Shown here piece by piece: positions 44,089 to 50,653 of a stretch of 64,000 bases of DNA. The notes under the pieces were generated by a model. It searched no databases. It saw nothing but the letters and a program-made list of their open reading frames with translations, and had not been told where the DNA came from. Source of the DNA: RYN-124 sp033851845. Lineage in GTDB: Bacteria; Actinomycetota; Actinomycetes; Mycobacteriales; SCTD01. Location: NCBI GenBank assembly GCA_033851845.1, contig JAWWOH010000104.1:1-64000 (forward strand). Reading direction: 5' to 3'. Each line of letters opens with the position of its first letter. The stretch's first letter is position 1. The translations under genes and the position numbers were made by a program.

Positions 44089-44993
44089 CAGAAGTAGCCC
44101 TCCTTCTTCCGGTCTTCCATCGCGGCCTCGCTGGTGCGGTCGTCGGCCCGGGTCGCACCACGCTCGGTGATGCGGGTGGACGCAACCTCCTCGACGACCT
44201 CCTCCGGGGTCTTTGCCGGCGACTCCACCGCGCCGGTGCAGGACGCGTCGCCTACGGTGCGGTAGCGGACGACCTTTGTCGTCACCGGCTCGTTGGCCTT
44301 CGGCATCGAGTACGGAGTGACACCGAGCAGCATCCCGTCGCGCTCGAAGACCTCACGCTCGTGCGCGAAGTAGATCGACGGCACCTCGATGCGCTCCCGC
44401 GCGATGTAGCGCCAGACGTCGAGCTCGGTCCAGTTGCTCAGCGGGAAGACGCGGATGTGCTCACCCTTGACGTGCCGGCCGTTGTAGAGGTTCCAGAGCT
44501 CCGGGCGCTGGTTCTTCGGGTCCCACTGGCCGAAGGAGTCACGGAACGAGAAGAAGCGCTCTTTCGCCCGCGCCTTCTCCTCGTCACGGCGCGCACCACC
44601 GAAGACCGCGTCGTACTTGCCCTCCTCGATCCCGCGCAGCAGCGTCACTGTCTGCAGCGGGTTGCGCAGCCCACCGGGAACCTCGACGACGCGGCCGGCG
44701 TCGATGTCGTCCTGCACCTTCGCCACGACGAGCCGCGCATTCAGCTCGTCGACGCGCTTGTCGCGGAAGGCGAGCACCTCGTCGAAGTTGTGGCCGGTGT
44801 CGACGTGCATCAGCGGGAACGGGATGCGGGCCGGCCAGAACGCCTTCTCCGCCAGCCGCAGCATGACGATCGAGTCCTTGCCGCCGGAGAACAGCAGCGT
44901 CGGCCGCTCGAACTCCGCAGCCACCTCGCGCATCACATGGATGCTCTCGGCCTCGAGGACGTCGAGCTGGCTCAGCCCGGTCACGGTCGTCAC
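44088..44993 (-). CDS. cysD: Sulfate adenylyltransferase subunit CysD
   Basis: Catalytic subunit of ATP sulfurylase of the PAPS-reductase-like fold. The 301 residues show LLFSGGKDSIVMLRLAEKAF (the PP-loop SGGKDS), LMHVDTGHNFDEVL, GGARRDEEKARAKER and SNWTELDVWRYI, and end RKKEGYF, the usual CysD terminus. The GTG at 44993 overlaps the cysC stop by four bases (GTGA). Confidence 0.97.
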   Translation of the reverse strand: MTTVTGLSQLDVLEAESIHVMREVAAEFERPTLLFSGGKDSIVMLRLAEKAFWPARIPFPLMHVDTGHNFDEVLAFRDKRVDELNARLVVAKVQDDIDAGRVVEVPGGLRNPLQTVTLLRGIEEGKYDAVFGGARRDEEKARAKERFFSFRDSFGQWDPKNQRPELWNLYNGRHVKGEHIRVFPLSNWTELDVWRYIARERIEVPSIYFAHEREVFERDGMLLGVTPYSMPKANEPVTTKVVRYRTVGDASCTGAVESPAKTPEEVVEEVASTRITERGATRADDRTSEAAMEDRKKEGYF

Positions 44994-45571
44994 AAGAGGC
45001 CTCGCGTCTTGAGCACCGCGTAGAGCTGGTCGACCGACTCGTCGAGGGTCTGCTCGTGGGTGCGGATGACCGCGGCCGGGTCGGTCGGGGCCTCGTACGG
45101 CGCATCGACGCCGGTGAGGCCGGTCATCTCGCCGGCCCGCTGCTTCGCGTAGAGCCCCTTAACGTCCCGTTCGCTGCAGACCTCGACGGGCGTCGCGACG
45201 TGGACCTCGACGAAGTCCGCGCCGCGTTCGGCGTGCAGCCGGGCCACCCCGGCTCGTGTTTCGGCGTACGGCGAGATGACGCTCGCCAGCACCAGCACGC
45301 CGTGCTTGGCCAGCGTCGCCGCCACCCAGCCGATGCGCAGCACGTTGGTGTCGCGGTCCTCCCGGCTGAAGCCCAGACCCTTGCTGAGGAACTCCCGCAC
45401 CTCGTCGCCGTCGAGCAGCTCCACGCCCTCGACCCCGTCCGCCTTCAGCCGGGCGGCGAGAGCGGTGGCCAGAGTGGTCTTGCCCGCGCTCGGCAGACCG
45501 GTCAGCCACACGGTCGCGCCCGCGCCGGAGCGCGGGGGACGCGGGGGCTGCCGCTCATCGAGGGCGGTCAC
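44990..45571 (-). CDS. cysC: Adenylyl-sulfate kinase CysC
   Basis: Phosphorylates APS to PAPS. The 193 residues carry the P-loop WLTGLPSAGKTTLATAL, DGDEVREFLSKGLGFSREDRD, and the C-terminal GLTGVDAPYEAPTDP lid. The GTG start has AAGGAG seven bases upstream. Because cysH looks like an APS reductase, CysC may mainly supply PAPS for sulfation rather than reduction; this is an inference. It is the first enzyme gene after the minus-strand leader peptide. Confidence 0.95.
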   Translation of the reverse strand: MTALDERQPPRPPRSGAGATVWLTGLPSAGKTTLATALAARLKADGVEGVELLDGDEVREFLSKGLGFSREDRDTNVLRIGWVAATLAKHGVLVLASVISPYAETRAGVARLHAERGADFVEVHVATPVEVCSERDVKGLYAKQRAGEMTGLTGVDAPYEAPTDPAAVIRTHEQTLDESVDQLYAVLKTRGLL

Positions 45572-45585
45572 GGGAGGGCTCCTTG

Positions 45586-45678
45586 GTCAGGCTGCTCTGA
45601 CGGGCAAGACTAGAACGTGTTCTCGTCTCGAACCAGGGCCGATCGGTCGGGGCGGCCCGGTGAGAGAGGTGTCAGAGC
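45586..45678 (-). promoter_or_regulatory. Candidate attenuator between leader peptide and cysC
   Basis: In the minus-strand transcript GCTCTGAC at the leader's last codons and stop (45671-45678) is perfectly complementary to GTCAGAGC (45594-45601). The 5' part of that second segment, GTCAG, can instead pair with CTGAC (45586-45590), which lies directly before the cysC Shine-Dalgarno. These are mutually exclusive structures. A separate 6-pair stem GGGCCG/CGGCCC spans 45636-45658. Ribosome position on the leader could choose between folds; the mechanism is inferred. Confidence 0.5.
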
Positions 45679-45749
45679 GCGGGACAGACCGCACTCGCGA
45701 CGCGCTGCAGATCGACATGCAGCCGCGCGACGAGGAAGGAGCCGGTCAT
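45672..45749 (-). CDS. Leader peptide of the cysC-D-N operon
   Basis: A 25-residue ORF starting MTGSFLVARLHVDLQRVASA and ending VCPAL. The core RLHVDLQRVxSAxC is shared with the plus-strand leader 55 bases away and matches, from memory, the short peptides annotated as putative leader peptides before actinobacterial sulfur genes. A -10-like GATGAT six bases before the ATG suggests a leaderless mRNA. A single Cys codon lies four codons before the stop, suited to sensing cysteinyl-tRNA. Confidence 0.8.
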   Translation of the reverse strand: MTGSFLVARLHVDLQRVASAVCPAL

Positions 45750-45755
45750 GGGTAG

Positions 45756-45797
45756 ATCATCCCACACCCTCGCCGCAACCGCCGCTGGACGTAGGCT
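45756..45797. promoter_or_regulatory. Divergent leaderless promoters of the two sulfur operons
   Basis: Between the two leader-peptide start codons there are only 55 bases. On the plus strand TAGGCT (45792-45797) is seven bases before the ATG; on the minus strand GATGAT (45756-45761) is six bases before the ATG. Both spacings are typical of actinobacterial leaderless transcripts. The 30 bases between the -10 boxes leave overlapping -35 regions, where one regulator could act on both operons. Confidence 0.6.
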
Positions 45798-45804
45798 TCC
45801 CGCC

Positions 45805-45879
45805 ATGTCCGCTGTCCTCACCAGCCGCCTGCATGTCGATCTGCAGCGGGTGAGCAGCGCGATCTGTTCCCTGGGCTGA
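45805..45879 (+). CDS. Leader peptide of the sulfite reductase operon
   Basis: A 24-residue ORF starting MSAVLTSRLHVDLQRVSSAI and ending CSLG. The core RLHVDLQRVSSAIC is nearly identical to the minus-strand leader. The Cys codon TGT is at 45865-45867, four codons before the stop. TAGGCT seven bases upstream implies leaderless translation. It ends 41 bases before the sulfite reductase start. Confidence 0.82.
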   Translation: MSAVLTSRLHVDLQRVSSAICSLG

Positions 45880-45913
45880 GCAGTAAGTCCCCCCGTCGTA
45901 CCAATCCCCAGGG
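45869..45913 (+). promoter_or_regulatory. Shine-Dalgarno-sequestering stem before sulfite reductase
   Basis: CCCTGGG (45869-45875), covering the leader's last codons just after the Cys codon, is perfectly complementary to CCCAGGG (45907-45913), whose AGGG is the core of the Shine-Dalgarno AGGGAG of the sulfite reductase gene. A ribosome stalled at the Cys codon would cover the first arm and free the Shine-Dalgarno. The pairing is seen; the switch is inferred. Confidence 0.6.
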
Positions 45914-45920
45914 AGTCCGG

Positions 45921-47552
45921 ATGCCCGCCGCGCGCGGACAGGGCCAGTGGGCGCTCGGCTACCGAGAGCCGCTGAACGCCAACGAGCAGTCCAAGAAGGA
46001 CAGCTCGCCGCTGACCGTGAAGCAGCGCATCCTCGACATCTACTCGCAGCGTGGCTTCGACTCGATCGACGGCGGCGACCTGCGCGGCCGGTTCCGCTGG
46101 TACGGGCTTTACACGCAGCGGGCAGAGGGCATCGCCGGCGGCAAGACCGCCATCCTCGAGCCGGAGGAGCTCGAGGCGCCGTTCTTCATGCTGCGCGTCC
46201 GCATCGACGGCGGGCAGCTGACGAACGAGCAGTTGCGGGTCATCGGGGAGATCTCCACTGAGTTCGGCCGCGACGTCGCCGACATCACCGACCGGCAGAA
46301 CATCCAGCTGCACTGGATCCGGATTGAAGACATGCCGGTTATCTGGGAGCGCCTCGATGCGGTCGGGCTCTCGACGACGGAAGCCTGCGGCGACTGCCCG
46401 CGCGTCATCATCGGGTGCCCGCTGTCCGGCGTCGCCGCGGACGAGGTGATCGACGCGTCAGCCGCCTTGCGGGACGTGGCGAAGCGGTACATCGGCGACC
46501 CCGCCTTCGCCAACCTGCCGCGGAAGTTCAAGACCTCCATCAGCGGCTGCGTGCATCACTGCACGAACCACGAGATCAACGACGTCGCGTTCGTCGGTGT
46601 TGTCCACCCGGAGCTCGGTGCCGGCTACGACCTCTGGGTGGGCGGCGGGCTCTCGACGAACCCGAAGCTGGGGGTGCGGCTGGGCGCCTTCGTCGAGCCC
46701 GACCAGGTTGCGGATGTGTGGGCGGGCGTCACCGGGATCTTCCGCGACTACGGCTACCGGCGCTCGCGCATGCACGCGCGGCTGAAGTTCCTCATGGCCG
46801 ACTGGGGTCCGGTGGTGTTCCGGGAGAAGCTCGAGTCGGCGGAGTACCTCGGCCGCGCGCTGCCCGACGGGCCCGAGCCGACACCGACCGACGACCGCGA
46901 CCACGTCGGGGTCCATGCGCAGAACGACGGCAAGGTGTACATCGGCACGGTGACCCGGGCCGGGCGGACGAGCGGCCGGCAGCTGCAGACCGTCGCCGCA
47001 CTCGCCGCGTCGTACGGCTCAGGACTGGTGTCGACCACAGCACAACAGGGACTGGTCGTGCTCGGCGTACCGGCTGCCGATGCCGAGACCGTCGTGGCGG
47101 CGCTCGAGGCAGAGGACCTGCGGGCGCGGCCGTCGCGGTTCCGGCGCGGGACGCTCGCCTGCACCGGGCTGGAGTTCTGCAAGCTGGCGATCGTCGAGAC
47201 CAAGGCGCGCTCGGTCGACCTCTACACCGAGCTCGAGAAGCGACTGCCCGACTTCGACGAGCCGCTCACGATCAACGTCAACGGCTGTCCCAACTCGTGT
47301 GCGCGCTTCCAGACCGGCGACATCGGGCTCAAGGGCTCCATCGTCGACGGTGTGGAGGGGTTCCAGATCCACCTCGGCGGTTCGCTCGGCACCGACTCGG
47401 GCTTCGGGCGCAAGTCGCGCGGACTCAAGGTGACCGCGGACAACACGGTCGACTACGTCGAGAAGCTCCTGCGCACCTACCTCGAGCACCGGCTGCCCGG
47501 CGAGCGCTTCGCGACCTGGGCTCGGCGCGCCGACGAGGAGCTCCTGCGTTGA
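45921..47552 (+). CDS. Ferredoxin-dependent sulfite reductase
   Basis: Six-electron reduction of sulfite to sulfide with siroheme and a [4Fe-4S] cluster. The 543 residues show the two sulfite/nitrite reductase halves: RFRWYGLYTQRAEGI, DITDRQNIQLHWIRIED, ACGDCPRVIIGCP (first half) and the cluster ligands LACTGLEFCKLAI and NGCPNSCARFQ (second half). The YGLYTQR and CGDCPR segments resemble SirA-type reductases rather than nitrite reductases, and context (cys genes, siroheme synthesis) supports sulfite. ATG 45921 follows AGGGAG. Confidence 0.94.
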   Translation: MPAARGQGQWALGYREPLNANEQSKKDSSPLTVKQRILDIYSQRGFDSIDGGDLRGRFRWYGLYTQRAEGIAGGKTAILEPEELEAPFFMLRVRIDGGQLTNEQLRVIGEISTEFGRDVADITDRQNIQLHWIRIEDMPVIWERLDAVGLSTTEACGDCPRVIIGCPLSGVAADEVIDASAALRDVAKRYIGDPAFANLPRKFKTSISGCVHHCTNHEINDVAFVGVVHPELGAGYDLWVGGGLSTNPKLGVRLGAFVEPDQVADVWAGVTGIFRDYGYRRSRMHARLKFLMADWGPVVFREKLESAEYLGRALPDGPEPTPTDDRDHVGVHAQNDGKVYIGTVTRAGRTSGRQLQTVAALAASYGSGLVSTTAQQGLVVLGVPAADAETVVAALEAEDLRARPSRFRRGTLACTGLEFCKLAIVETKARSVDLYTELEKRLPDFDEPLTINVNGCPNSCARFQTGDIGLKGSIVDGVEGFQIHLGGSLGTDSGFGRKSRGLKVTADNTVDYVEKLLRTYLEHRLPGERFATWARRADEELLR

Positions 47553-47580
47553 CCTCTCGCTTCAAGGGCGGGGCTGTGGC

Positions 47581-47745
47581 GTGACGGAACGGGCGGCGCC
47601 GATGTTCTGCCCGTACTGCGGCGAGGAGCAGCTTCGGCCGTGGGGCGACGACCCTGACAAGGGCCACGGCGACTGGCGGTGCGAGGACTGCACCCGCGTC
47701 TTCACGCTCCGCTACAAGGGCATCAGCGGCACCGATGACAGCTGA
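47581..47745 (+). CDS. Small two-CxxC zinc-ribbon-like protein
   Basis: A 54-residue protein starting VTERAAPMFCPYCGEEQLR and later WRCEDCTRVFTLRYKG; the two CxxC pairs form a treble-clef/zinc-ribbon pattern. It starts 28 bases after the sulfite reductase stop and its end overlaps the acetyltransferase start by 11 bases. Small proteins of this type often lie beside sulfite reductase genes in actinobacteria (from memory). Function unknown. Confidence 0.75.
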   Translation: MTERAAPMFCPYCGEEQLRPWGDDPDKGHGDWRCEDCTRVFTLRYKGISGTDDS

Positions 47746-48283
47746 GATCCGGACAGAGCGGCTGCTGATGCGGCGCTGGCGGGACGAGGACCGTGCGCCG
47801 TTCGCGGCGATGAACGCCGACCCCGTCGTCATGGAGCACTTCCCGGGACTGCTGACCCGGGAGGAGAGCGACGCGTTCGTCGACCGGATCGAGGCGCACT
47901 TCGACGAGCACGGCTATGGGCTCTGGGTGCTCGGGGACGAGACCGGGTTCCTCGGCTTCACCGGCCTGAACTGGGCCACGTTCGATGCGGACTTCAACCC
48001 GTCACTCGAGGTCGGCTGGCGGCTCGCCAGGCATGCCTGGGGCAAGGGCTACGCGAGCGAAGCCGCCATCGAAGCGGTACGGCGGGGCTTTCAGCACGTC
48101 GACCGGATCACGAGCCTCACGTCACTGTCCAACGTCCGCTCGCAGCGCGTCATGCAGCGAATCGGGCTCCGGCACGTGCTGGACTTCGACCACCCGCGGG
48201 TCCCGGACGGGCACCCGGTGCGTCCGCACGTCCTCTACGTCGCTGACCGTCAGACGTGGATGCCGCACTCCGTCTTGGCCTGA
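47735..48283 (+). CDS. GNAT-family N-acetyltransferase (RimJ/RimL-like)
   Basis: A 182-residue acetyl-CoA-dependent acetyltransferase starting MTAEIRTERLLMRRWRDEDR, typical of the RimJ/RimL branch. The acetyl-CoA region reads LEVGWRLARHAWGKGYASEA, followed by SLSNVRSQRVMQRIGLRH. The ATG lies inside the zinc-ribbon gene (11-base overlap). The last 34 bases overlap the 3' end of the convergent cysH. Substrate unknown; it interrupts an otherwise sulfur-related run. Confidence 0.88.
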   Translation: MTAEIRTERLLMRRWRDEDRAPFAAMNADPVVMEHFPGLLTREESDAFVDRIEAHFDEHGYGLWVLGDETGFLGFTGLNWATFDADFNPSLEVGWRLARHAWGKGYASEAAIEAVRRGFQHVDRITSLTSLSNVRSQRVMQRIGLRHVLDFDHPRVPDGHPVRPHVLYVADRQTWMPHSVLA

Positions 48284-48942
48284 CCCGACCAGCGGCCGCT
48301 GCGCGGGTCCTCCCCCGGCGCGACCCGGTGCGTGCAGGGCGCGCAGCCGATCGACGGGTATCCGTCGTACGCCAGCGGGTTGACGAGCACGCCGTGCTTC
48401 TCGACGTACGCGTCGACGTCCTCCTGCGTCCACGTCGCGATCGGGTTGACCTTCACCTTGCCGCGCTTGGGGTCCCACTCGACGACGCGGGTGTCGCGCC
48501 GGGTCACGGCCTCGTCGCGCCGTACGCCGGACCCCCAGGCGACGTACGGCTCGAGCGCCCGGGCCAGCGGCTCGACCTTGCGCATCGCGCAGCACGACGT
48601 GGGGTCGCGGTTCCACAGCTCGGGGCCGTGCTCGGCGTCCTGCTGGGCAACGGTGAGGAGCGGCAGGATGGTGCGGACGTTGACGTCGTACGACGAGGCG
48701 ACCGCGTCCCGCGTGCCTATCGTCTCGGCGAAGTGGTAGCCGGTGTCGAGGAACAGGATGTCGATGCCGGGCGATACCGATGCGGCCAGATGCGCGAGCA
48801 GCCCGTCGCCCATGGACGAGGCGATCGCGAAGCGGTCACCGAACTGCTCGACAGCCCAGCGCAGGATGTCCTGCGCCGACGCCGTCTCCAGATCCTGTCC
48901 CGCCTGCTCGGCGATCTGCTGGAGCTCCACGTCATAAGTCAA
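48250..48942 (-). CDS. cysH: Adenylyl-sulfate (APS) reductase CysH
   Basis: Reduces APS to sulfite with thioredoxin. The 230 residues show the PP-loop-like IASSMGDGLLAHL, FLDTGYHFAETI, TSCCAMRKVEPL, IGCAPCTHRVAPGEDPRSGRW and the C-terminal TECGIHV with catalytic Cys. The CC plus CxxC cluster ligands indicate an iron-sulfur APS reductase rather than a PAPS reductase. The start is TTG 48942 (LTYDVELQQ); GTG 48930 is an alternative. It converges on the acetyltransferase gene rather than following sulfite reductase. Confidence 0.92.
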   Translation of the reverse strand: MTYDVELQQIAEQAGQDLETASAQDILRWAVEQFGDRFAIASSMGDGLLAHLAASVSPGIDILFLDTGYHFAETIGTRDAVASSYDVNVRTILPLLTVAQQDAEHGPELWNRDPTSCCAMRKVEPLARALEPYVAWGSGVRRDEAVTRRDTRVVEWDPKRGKVKVNPIATWTQEDVDAYVEKHGVLVNPLAYDGYPSIGCAPCTHRVAPGEDPRSGRWSGQAKTECGIHV

Positions 48943-48959
48943 CCTGAACGGGCGTCAGG
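48943..48959. promoter_or_regulatory. Inverted repeat at the cysH start
   Basis: CCTGA-N7-TCAGG occupies 48943-48959, directly before the cysH start codon and within the 42-base gap to the divergent YbaK-type gene. It could be an operator or a stem hiding the cysH initiation region. No regulator can be named. Confidence 0.35.
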
Positions 48960-48984
48960 CATTCCGCATGGCAGGCTCGATCCC

Positions 48985-49452
48985 GTGCATCCGAATGTGA
49001 CCCGCGTCGCCGAGATCCTGTGCGCGGCGGGCGCGGCGGGAGAGCCCGTCCAGCTGGCGGACTCGGCCCGGACCGCCGCCGAGGCAGCCGCGGCGCTTGG
49101 CTGCGAGGTCGGCGCCATCGCGAGCTCGCTCGTCTTCACCGCCGATGGTGCCCCGCTGCTCGTGATCACCAGCGGTGCGCACCGGGTCGACACCGAGCAC
49201 GTCGCCCGGCTGATCGGTGTCGACCGCATCAGGCGGGCCGACGCCGACCTGGTGCGCCGGGCGACCGGCTACGCCATCGGCGGCGTCGCGCCGGTCGGCC
49301 ACCCCGCTCCGCTGCGCACCCTCGTCGACGTCGCCCTCGCCGACCACGACGTGGTGTGGGCCGCGGCCGGGCACTCGCACGCGGTCTTCCCGACGTCGTA
49401 CGACGAGCTCGTCCGACTCACCGGCGGGACGCCCGTCCAGGTCGAGCCGTGA
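48985..49452 (+). CDS. YbaK/EbsC-type aminoacyl-tRNA deacylase
   Basis: A 155-residue protein starting VHPNVTRVAEILCAAGAAGE. The core reads EAAAALGCEVGAIASSLVF and RRATGYAIGGVAPVGHPAPL, ending FPTSYDELVRLTGGTPVQV, the YbaK family pattern. Members hydrolyse mischarged tRNAs such as Cys-tRNA(Pro). Its position beside cysteine-biosynthesis genes is suggestive. GTG 48985 is the start; the stop overlaps the next gene by four bases. Confidence 0.88.
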   Translation: MHPNVTRVAEILCAAGAAGEPVQLADSARTAAEAAAALGCEVGAIASSLVFTADGAPLLVITSGAHRVDTEHVARLIGVDRIRRADADLVRRATGYAIGGVAPVGHPAPLRTLVDVALADHDVVWAAAGHSHAVFPTSYDELVRLTGGTPVQVEP

Positions 49453-49976
49453 CAGTGCTCGCCGACTGGGACCGTGAAGAGCTGGGCCGTCGCCGGGACG
49501 AGCTTCTCGACGTGTACGCCGAGGCCATGGCGGTGTCGACGTCCGCCGCCCGGGCGCGCCGCCCGATCATCAGCGCGCACCTGGACCGACCCGGCCTTCG
49601 GGCGGTTGCGGCGACGACCGAGGACGGGCTGGTCGGGGTCGCCTACGGCTACCTCGGCGAGCCCGGCCAGTGGTGGCACGACCAGGTCCGTGCGGCGTTG
49701 TCACCGGCGGTGGCCGCCGACTGGCTGGTCGGGGCGTTCGAGGTGTGCGAGCTGCACGTCCGGCCGGCCTGGCAAGGCCAAGGGCTCGGCCGGGCGCTTC
49801 TCGACCGCCTGCTGGCCGGGCCGCCGGCATCGACGGCGGTCCTCACGACACCCGACAAGGAGACCCGCGCGCGCGGCTTCTACCGCGACGCCGGCTGGGT
49901 CGACCTGTTGCCCGGCCTGATGTTCCCGGGCGACCCGCGGGCGTTCGCCGTACTCGGGAAGCGACTGGCCGCATGA
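49449..49976 (+). CDS. GNAT-family N-acetyltransferase
   Basis: A 175-residue protein from GTG 49449 (VTVLADWDREELGRRRDELL). The acetyl-CoA-binding motif A is VCELHVRPAWQGQGLGRALL, followed by LTTPDKETRARGFYRDAGWV. The substrate is unknown. It is the middle gene of a tightly overlapped trio (GTGA with the deacylase, ATGA with the next gene). Confidence 0.87.
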   Translation: MTVLADWDREELGRRRDELLDVYAEAMAVSTSAARARRPIISAHLDRPGLRAVAATTEDGLVGVAYGYLGEPGQWWHDQVRAALSPAVAADWLVGAFEVCELHVRPAWQGQGLGRALLDRLLAGPPASTAVLTTPDKETRARGFYRDAGWVDLLPGLMFPGDPRAFAVLGKRLAA

Positions 49977-50404
49977 AGGAGATGTACGAGGTGCTGCTCG
50001 TCGATGGCGGCACCCGCTGGCACGCCGGCTGGGTCATCGAGAAGGACGCCGACCTCCTGCTGCACATCGGCAGTGGCATTCCCGTGTGGAGCAGTCGGGC
50101 CGGACTCGAGCACCACGCGCAGGAGCACGGCTTCGACCTCGTCGAGGACCTGCCCGACGAAATCGACCTCGACCTCGGCGGGTGGCTGTCGACCGGCGCG
50201 CCGCAGCCGACGACGGCTGAGGTGTCCGAGCTGTGGCACCTGCTGATCGACGACCCGGCCGGCCGTGAGCTGGCCCGGCTCGAGGACGCCTACGACGACC
50301 TCACCGACGACGAGCCCGACTGGTTCGAGCAGCACGGTGACACGTCGCGACGGGCGCTCGGTGCAGCGGTCGCGAAGCTCCGGAGCACCCTTCGCCCGAT
50401 GTGA
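49973..50404 (+). CDS. Hypothetical acidic protein, third gene of the deacylase operon
   Basis: A 143-residue strongly acidic cytosolic protein starting MKEMYEVLLVDGGTRWHAGW and containing EIDLDLGGWLS and ELWHLLIDDPAG. The ATG overlaps the acetyltransferase stop by four bases. No membrane segment or known motif; family not recognised. It probably acts with the two preceding genes because of coupled translation. Confidence 0.75.
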   Translation: MKEMYEVLLVDGGTRWHAGWVIEKDADLLLHIGSGIPVWSSRAGLEHHAQEHGFDLVEDLPDEIDLDLGGWLSTGAPQPTTAEVSELWHLLIDDPAGRELARLEDAYDDLTDDEPDWFEQHGDTSRRALGAAVAKLRSTLRPM

Positions 50405-50494
50405 CGTCGCTTACGTCGCCGCGTCGGCGACCGCAAATGTCACGCGCCTCACACCGCGCCGTGACCACACGGCGGCATTCCGCGACGAACCTGG

Positions 50495-50509
50495 TGGTTG
50501 GACCAACCA
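50495..50509. promoter_or_regulatory. GntR-like palindrome at the ribosome-binding site of the 42-residue ORF
   Basis: TGGTTGG-A-CCAACCA is a perfect palindrome around one base and contains TGGTTGGACCA, matching the FadR-type GntR consensus TNGTNNNACNA. It ends at the first base of the Shine-Dalgarno AGGAGG (50509-50514). It could be an operator or an RNA stem limiting translation. Confidence 0.4.
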
Positions 50510-50519
50510 GGAGGCAGTC

Positions 50520-50648
50520 ATGACCACCCGCCGACTTCGCAGCCGCATCGCGGCCCGCCGCAACTACCGCGCCTTCGAGCGCGCCCTCGAGAAGGCGCAG
50601 CGCTACGGCGGCGCCGGAGATCTCGTCGCGCAGTACCGCCGGCTGTAG
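50520..50648 (+). CDS. Small basic protein (42 residues)
   Basis: A 42-residue Arg-rich ORF starting MTTRRLRSRIAARRNYRAFE and ending VAQYRRL, preceded by a perfect AGGAGG five bases before the ATG. The composition (ARRNYRAFERALEKAQ) suggests a helical nucleic-acid- or membrane-binding peptide. No family recognised; the strong start signal is the main support. Confidence 0.55.
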   Translation: MTTRRLRSRIAARRNYRAFERALEKAQRYGGAGDLVAQYRRL

Positions 50649-50653
50649 ATCCC

